DNA from: Shewanella waksmanii ATCC BAA-643
GTDB lineage: Bacteria > Pseudomonadota > Gammaproteobacteria > Enterobacterales > Shewanellaceae
Assembly (NCBI RefSeq): GCF_000518805.1
Contig: NZ_JAEH01000013.1
Location: 47,925-111,924, forward strand
Reading direction: 5' to 3'
DNA length: 64,000 bases
The notes below the pieces were generated by a model that did no database searches, was not told where the DNA came from, and worked only from the letters and a program-made list of their open reading frames with translations. Shown here piece by piece: positions 62,401-64,000 of this stretch. The position numbers were made by a program, and so were the translations under genes. The first letter of the stretch is position 1; every line of letters starts with the position of its first letter.

Positions 62401-64000
62401 CACCCAAGAATTAGGCACAGATCAGTTTGCTACCACCACGACAGAGCTGATTGTGGGAGTCACTCCCGTTGCTGACGGCGCACAAATCATCCAAGCGCCT
62501 GATGCACTTTACAACAGCGTAGAAGATGACATTATCAGCATCGATTTAAATGCGGAAATTCTCGACACCAGCGGTGATGAGCTAGTGCAGTTAACGATAA
62601 CCATTACCTCAGATCAAGCCAGCGCTTTGGTCGACCTTGACGGTATCGCCATCGGTGATCGCTTCGCCTCATTTACCTACAATGCCAGTGACGACAGCTA
62701 TAGCGCGCAAATCACGACTAATAGTGCATCACTGTCTCAATTTGAACTGCACCCAGGACCACTGGCCTTTGGTACGCTCAATGTACAAATGGATATTAGT
62801 TCAGTCGACGCCGCAATCGTATTAGGAGTGGCCTCGATAGATACTAGCGATGCACAAACCGTGCATTTCGATATCGAGATTGAGCCACAAGTCGATCGCC
62901 CCATTTGGACTCAAGCAGCCGATGTGATTGCCACTGACCCCAATAACGTCTTGCTCAACTTAGGTTTGGAACTAAAAAACCCTGCAGCAACAGAAGCCGG
63001 TTTATTAACTATTTTTGGTTTACCGGATCATCTCACCCTGTCTCACGGTGACAAAGTAGGCAATAAGTGGCTAGTCAATATTGATGATGTGGCGGCCTTG
63101 AGTGTTAATGGCGCCAGTGATGGCGATAATTTCACCCTCTATATGGAGCCCCTCGCCACCTACGAAGGTGAATTTGCACTGGGGGCGTTGAAAATCATAA
63201 CGGTAACCGTAGACAGCAGCGCAACAGTATTTAGTACTGGCAATCAACTCCTAGATGATGGTTCTGAGTTCTTGGGCGAAATAAGAGACCTGAGAGTATC
63301 AGCTATCGAGACGCCACCGGCTATTCAATTTTCACAGTCTAGCGATATGATCTATAAGTTTACCCATTGGATAACACCGATAAAGTTGACGCCTTATCAA
63401 TTTGAAGCTGACTATATTACGCCTATAAACACCAATATAGACATTACCAACTCCCCGCTATATGACGCTAACTCAATGCTGATCCGGTCCAATATTGAAC
63501 TTTCACTCTCTTATTTGGAAATTGATACGCAGCAAGATATCGGACTAAGCTTGCCGAGTGAAACCCATAAACTCAAAGGAGATAACATCACTCCGATCAA
63601 GTCTATTGAGAGCGAGCTATTAGCACTAAATGCGGGTCGCGGTCATCAAAATATCGATTCTATGGCTCTTGCCTCATCAATGGCTGTTACAATAAATAAT
63701 CTACCGCTTGTATCAACAGAGATTGCCCATTTAAATCCAATTTATCCACTATTGTTCGCTGACGACACGCCACCTAAAGGCGATCACATCACGCCGATAA
63801 AGCCAGCAGCAGACAGCCACAGCGAAGAGCATGTCACTAGTCAAGCAGCCAGCGAAAATGACACTGGTCTCAGCAACAGTCATGAGCGACTTGAACCGAT
63901 TAATAATGAGCAGATGGCAGAAGCCCATCAACTGATTGCAGACAGTATCACGCCCCCCAAAGGCGATCACATTACGCCGATAAAGCCAGAAGTAGACAGC
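50495..64000 (+). CDS. Giant type I secretion adhesin/agglutinin, 3' end outside window
   Basis: The frame is open for 4502 codons from an ATG with AAGGAAG upstream and continues past the right edge. Residues 1-240 form a unique N-terminal region without a Sec signal. Nucleotides ~51233-56070 encode 16 Ig-like repeats of about 100 residues, each with a pattern such as VLNxxE, G-V-NIEDGQxVTVTxTD, GxWQ, DLSxLxDG and DxAGN. A VCBS-like unit follows (56460-56800), then four ~150-residue T1SS-143-like repeats (56786-58545). About ten further repeats have a conserved EDxxI start and VxPVxD linkers (58546-63240). The tail has repeated ITPIK peptides. Only one Cys (nt 56485) was seen. RTX nonapeptides and the C-terminal secretion signal would lie outside the window. 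The likely role is cell adhesion or biofilm formation. Confidence 0.88.
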   Translation, partial: MASTNGAQVLYYVQSGELIWAITADGRWLPVDASQLSDAIVIHFVTPEQLAVIINGEQNQITIDGNSIDISTSTVNELRQSTSHTPALNPAANQVVGQQGINLGFQLVNRDGEISPPSSGFDTFSDQQNATTGTLFSNITEDSFATLTLTVNINSNGDIYINRFESPAVDLAGLALDASDGQQLTLSLTDIKGKQLLFEVSVENQAWTLADIDWSQLEEGQVIATITAPLYPGEVNNGIDDAIKDTLADISITVDYGSDNVINASEATVTRLFGQVQDVQNGQPVTVELTDEQGHSQSFTTTVSNGQWEIIDADLLAFDSNTLIARATTIDIAGNPAVVETTVALDVAASITINVDTGNDQVINAVEMLATDIYGDVSDIENGQDVVVTVTDQLGATLSFITSVVEQSWQLNNVDLSSLAEGQLIFTATSSDLAGNPAQGQINYLKDSLASITIEFVDDDGVLNQQELAHTQVQGQVANIEDGQAVTVTFSDANGQQSSATTVVVNGSWQLNDVNLSDFDSATLIATASSADIAGNPAQASTDILVDNLAVITINVDTGNDDIINAMEMLATNIFGDVIDIENGQDVVVTVTDQLGATLSFITSVVEQSWQLNNVDLSSLAEGQLTFTASSSDLAGNPAQDQINFIKDSLAEITIEFVDDDGVLNQQELSQATVQGQVNNIEDGQPVTVTFSDASGQQWSTTTNVVNGGWQLSDIDLSAFAADTLIATALSMDIAGNHAQASTQINVDDLAQITINVDSGEDTVLNATEVVATDLYGDVTDIENGQIVTITVTDTSGISLSFSTIVVDQAWPINAVDLSELEDGPLIFNASSTDIAGNTAIAETDVYKETKAFVSINAIDLDQVLSSAEVSIATLAGLVHNIEDGNPVSITVTDSQGNSLSFSSTVRNGTWIVDNADLSTLADGTLQLYVTSSDFEGNIAENTSSVLKDTQASISIEIIDNDGVINASELSKVSARGSVTNVEDGQQVTITFIDSIGNIVTAVSVVVAGQWQIDDVDLTTLVDGALSASALVSDQAGNPTEASTDAEIDTLASIDIFVETGSDVVINQTEVIDTNIYGVVDNIEDGQTVIVIARDINGDELSFTAQVLSGQWQLLGANLAILAEGPIIFTATTADVAGNQANSETEAYKETKANITIAAIDADGVLNSLESEEALLAGFVLNVEDASPVLVTVTDAAGTSLTFESVVVNGIWRVKDADLSSLLDGTLQLFVTTQDFEGNVAEANNTVEKDSSFVEILIRIETGEDNTLNQFETPLSQIYGRTLNIEDGQVVTVLVSDINGQQLSFQTTVTDNRWQLDNLDLSSLADGAITATASVDDIAGNFATSVDIKNKNVVADIDFSERSSDKTLNADSISKAIYFGQTNDVESGQTVNIVFTDSANNSLSFNSIVVLDRWLFTGLDLSSLVDGEINVSVNTIDRYGNVASQTTSLQKDTLATVSIQFDDNDNVLNSDEVSAAALSGEVANVEDGQVVSVTITDGTTELTYTAEVTGGQWQLTDLDLSSLAQGQITASAVVTDLAGNLAQSDTSIEIDTLAQIAVSVDTNQDVVDNILNATEMSQVTLLGTTQDVNNNSQVSITVTDINNISLTFVTTVFGGSWQFDGANLQSLADGALTVTATTTDNAGNTAVATTQIIKDSQAEVFISIGSGDDELINAAELSALVISGSSNFIDVGRQVTVTITDSAGTTISRTATIDNNGNWSLAAEDYLALGFVDGVISATATVSDSAGNSASAVDTATIDSQVSIDIDTGADGFNAALFIYQIQNSLSGSSSGVEQGQDVTLTITDGDQTLVFVSQIDNDGNWSFTNLDTSSLDKLASWDVVVSTADQAGNTTSDAMPTLVQPHPALLFELLLNFQSTTSVSVPFAIDNADVSISLDQARLTSLTSEGQALTVTVDGDGQAFTLTRTDGEIVMQGQLVNDQLQITLLQPLDESSGVSTTTYVQLEALQIDDDGTQEKVLTYAVLTITDTFSYVADDQYCVAEQSITSGSLIANDYTIEGPLTVTKITIDNVDYQVNAAGPTVVNTAYGQLSVSANGVWQFVAAGNLDNNLTQQLNFVYHAVDIDGTPGSANVSIDIVDGDAGSMATATTQTEEAIIGNAVSQTKTFVIEAGSDTVIADSVEFGTLTPFNLANMQLTSNGLLIKYSLSADGKTLTASTSSPELTIFTIDLSAVNNGDDVNVSAILNLFRPLDHNLDDVINLALTIVAEDLDGTAINKGLLNWQIADGDNASISNITSVSFDENNVSATPLSQTGNFDLFVGSDAISDVRIASVDEQPQLTAANQTIIYHLSADGLTLTAHTGDVGDPVFVLSLSNSWSSETNSLNQDYTFTLYKAFDQTDTESFDFAMVATDKDGDMSQANITVTVQDADAANIDDISLTVSEDPSVNAFDDSDSGQFNVSASKDPIVNVLFNLIDGDEVQNSLGATLTHNASKLYWSISDTGATAEAKTADGLVIFSLSLPSTIHIDAESSANIDISFDLHHPIDHLNSANLLDTLNVGVSVIDSDNTAATGNVAINIYDGQNPSLPDALTLNLIESGLLTSTPISTTQILETLAGSDDIATIELTPGFSLGTFYSAGHLISLNTTANDNGWYVAKRDGDNQKVFQIKFDSNGKVEFKQFLPLDHSYGDNGENLLNIDFSVTAIDADGDPSNNQTVTVKITDSVPQDTSRELSFTEASNESYSIELFSAFEQGADGATVTQIDYPGGPYFPGDVIDLMTDANPDAVKYGELVVNSDGTATVSTFIFEYAAPSFSEDIVITFTDADGDVATSTLSLTARDAEGSIKIFTTEFVEDTTATVAIQASPGDLDDGELITSIVFNTAALQGGVLALDGIELPKDGSGNYILQGNDLLIDIEGVAIPNGDLTYTPAEDASNATVSASFDVTVNIVGKGGIDTSVAINIESVADTPQWDGDSVFNYEMLEDAAAIGLNLGASSKDQNGVDPQGSETLSYIIDNISDGLNLVAFGITLTSGTSISQVQLDAIQLHIDDNLAGEFSFTIQAKTQESDNADTALSTVETVSIIVTPVADTPSVSARDIRSQEDQPIAIQDIVSGELSDTSGSESLSFEFTLPVGWSIQAPSAIDLGSGVWTVSADDVDANNAWLIPLNDASSANLGTFNLSVRSFATESSQDGVAPDNTPAHPNPAYSDSEQLTIQLSGVANDAPSIVDNQGNWSIDSTSNTISNLAQFDEDQDIALDFTIVSSDIDGSESLDLRLSGVPDGVIFVNSNGMEVQLDVVGFNSGQPIYAVSAAQLSTLSLRPVADFSGTVSLTILAQSTELDGDSSDYQMTLNIDITPVIDADSQSLTTLVNGREDQAIILDLSPSMLADMDSSETVVGIIIPAQINGLILLLDGAPVDIGPQGIDLANLTDTTSPTLDALINSGRLAVLPPEDADGMFNLAIQYQVQDTSNSGEVVTEFVSSQVSINVDAVVDLATNLQREQRVLTSADGSPIDLTQQVTFNEQDIDGSEVLDYVVIIVPDSDGWYVEHPNGAINDGDGRWIIPLSNLTNDSTQEWGLSILDGATISSASATGLEKITIEARVLDRDDADIISTDFYVQFDQGSGASDASNVNSLQLSTVDAIEDNTIDFAGHLNANITNDSNDIVSFKVLASDLPQGGYFSGSDVIAVYDSSGMNVVEYVFTSQSLASLKLHNISDDYAGDLTIPITIIATDPISGDTQTDTSQNLDINISPVVDGAELTIANDTMLEDQPIPLGISLLFADADSSPASGGQEQLLIGDPAQPITLTLLDGGTINDPTGFWVAPAGSSNTWQFKGFTQADLDAALGLVEFVPPTHLSGDFQIQISGTIEDTANIDGSPTTATDTFSTTSTITVLPVVDAANTPGGIATFVGAEDSDIDLSGLSSSNLELIDQDGSEVIYLTIQGVPQGAVLYYQDGGNLVQLPNNGEDGGTFAGKPTFSWSVTEALLASLVLRPPLDFNGDIPLTVQAITQELGTDQFATTTTELIVGVTPVADGAQIIQAPDALYNSVEDDIISIDLNAEILDTSGDELVQLTITITSDQASALVDLDGIAIGDRFASFTYNASDDSYSAQITTNSASLSQFELHPGPLAFGTLNVQMDISSVDAAIVLGVASIDTSDAQTVHFDIEIEPQVDRPIWTQAADVIATDPNNVLLNLGLELKNPAATEAGLLTIFGLPDHLTLSHGDKVGNKWLVNIDDVAALSVNGASDGDNFTLYMEPLATYEGEFALGALKIITVTVDSSATVFSTGNQLLDDGSEFLGEIRDLRVSAIETPPAIQFSQSSDMIYKFTHWITPIKLTPYQFEADYITPINTNIDITNSPLYDANSMLIRSNIELSLSYLEIDTQQDIGLSLPSETHKLKGDNITPIKSIESELLALNAGRGHQNIDSMALASSMAVTINNLPLVSTEIAHLNPIYPLLFADDTPPKGDHITPIKPAADSHSEEHVTSQAASENDTGLSNSHERLEPINNEQMAEAHQLIADSITPPKGDHITPIKPEVDS
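51668..51723 (+). repeat. 56-bp exact repeat within the adhesin, copy 1
   Basis: The bases starting GACCAATTAGGTGCAACTCT are identical to those at 52271-52326, an offset of 603 bp (201 codons, two Ig-like domains). Sequence beyond this core is also nearly identical, showing a recent duplication of a domain pair. Confidence 0.85.
52271..52326 (+). repeat. 56-bp exact repeat within the adhesin, copy 2
   Basis: This is the second copy of the block at 51668-51723, in the fourth Ig-like domain rather than the second. It preserves frame and domain phase. Confidence 0.85.
63770..63817 (+). repeat. Tail repeat of the adhesin, copy 1 (PPKGDHITPIKP)
   Basis: A 48-bp stretch encodes PPKGDHITPIKPAADS. 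It recurs at 63953-64000 with few base changes, a period of 183 bp (61 codons). The second copy is cut by the window edge, so the array may continue. Confidence 0.8.
63953..64000 (+). repeat. Tail repeat of the adhesin, copy 2 (at window edge)
   Basis: This encodes PPKGDHITPIKPEVDS in the same frame as copy 1. Related shorter motifs (GDNITPIKS, THWITPIKL, ADYITPINT) precede both copies between 63360 and 63603. Confidence 0.8.

Overview
The window looks like a chromosomal segment of a Shewanella-type marine gammaproteobacterium (order Alteromonadales). The evidence is the ubiE-ubiJ-ubiB-tatABC-tatD-hemB order, a Mg-type HemB, several c-type cytochromes, large TonB-dependent receptors, a maltodextrin receptor/pullulanase pair and a giant type I secretion adhesin. 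All assignments come from reading the sequence; no database search was run. No rRNA, tRNA, CRISPR array or recognisable transposase was seen.

Region 1 (1-17.1 kb) is mostly nutrient acquisition and envelope functions. A TonB-dependent receptor cut by the left edge follows a lipoprotein made of two tandem beta-helix-type halves. A small exported protein lies beyond. Next come a lipoprotein pullulanase and a MalA-like TonB receptor, with a LacI-family-like operator upstream. A monothiol DsbA-like protein and a ToxR-like membrane regulator with an overlapping partner gene follow. Divergent to the regulator is a Tat-exported split-Soret-type dihaem cytochrome with a lipoprotein, and a perfect Fnr/EtrA-type box lies between the two units.

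Region 2 (17.1-29.4 kb) holds a heavy-metal RND efflux operon (CzcI-like, CzcC, CzcB, CzcA), a small DUF3012-type lipoprotein, a SpoIIAA-like protein, arfB and aroQ-accB-accC. accC is overlapped by a heptahaem cytochrome with TPR repeats.

Region 3 (29.4-31.9 kb) is the clearest accessory island. A lone AT-rich gene encodes a 534-residue protein with a PD-(D/E)XK nuclease-like motif. It is enclosed by inverted ~97-bp palindromic repeats and, on the left, a six-unit tandem array. It is the best candidate for an undescribed mobile or defence unit.

Region 4 (31.9-50.3 kb) is mainly housekeeping. It includes a large HD-GYP sensor, a glycosyltransferase/PAP2 pair, a small membrane protein, rraA, an S9 peptidase, an arginase-family enzyme, the ubiquinone genes ubiE/ubiJ/ubiB, tatABC, a small exported protein, tatD, a 7TM-DISM diguanylate cyclase and hemB.

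Region 5 (50.5-64 kb) is one open reading frame of at least 4502 codons that runs off the right edge. It is a giant secreted agglutinin with 16 Ig-like repeats, T1SS-143-like repeats, many further adhesin repeats, and an unusual tail of ITPIK peptide repeats at the window end.
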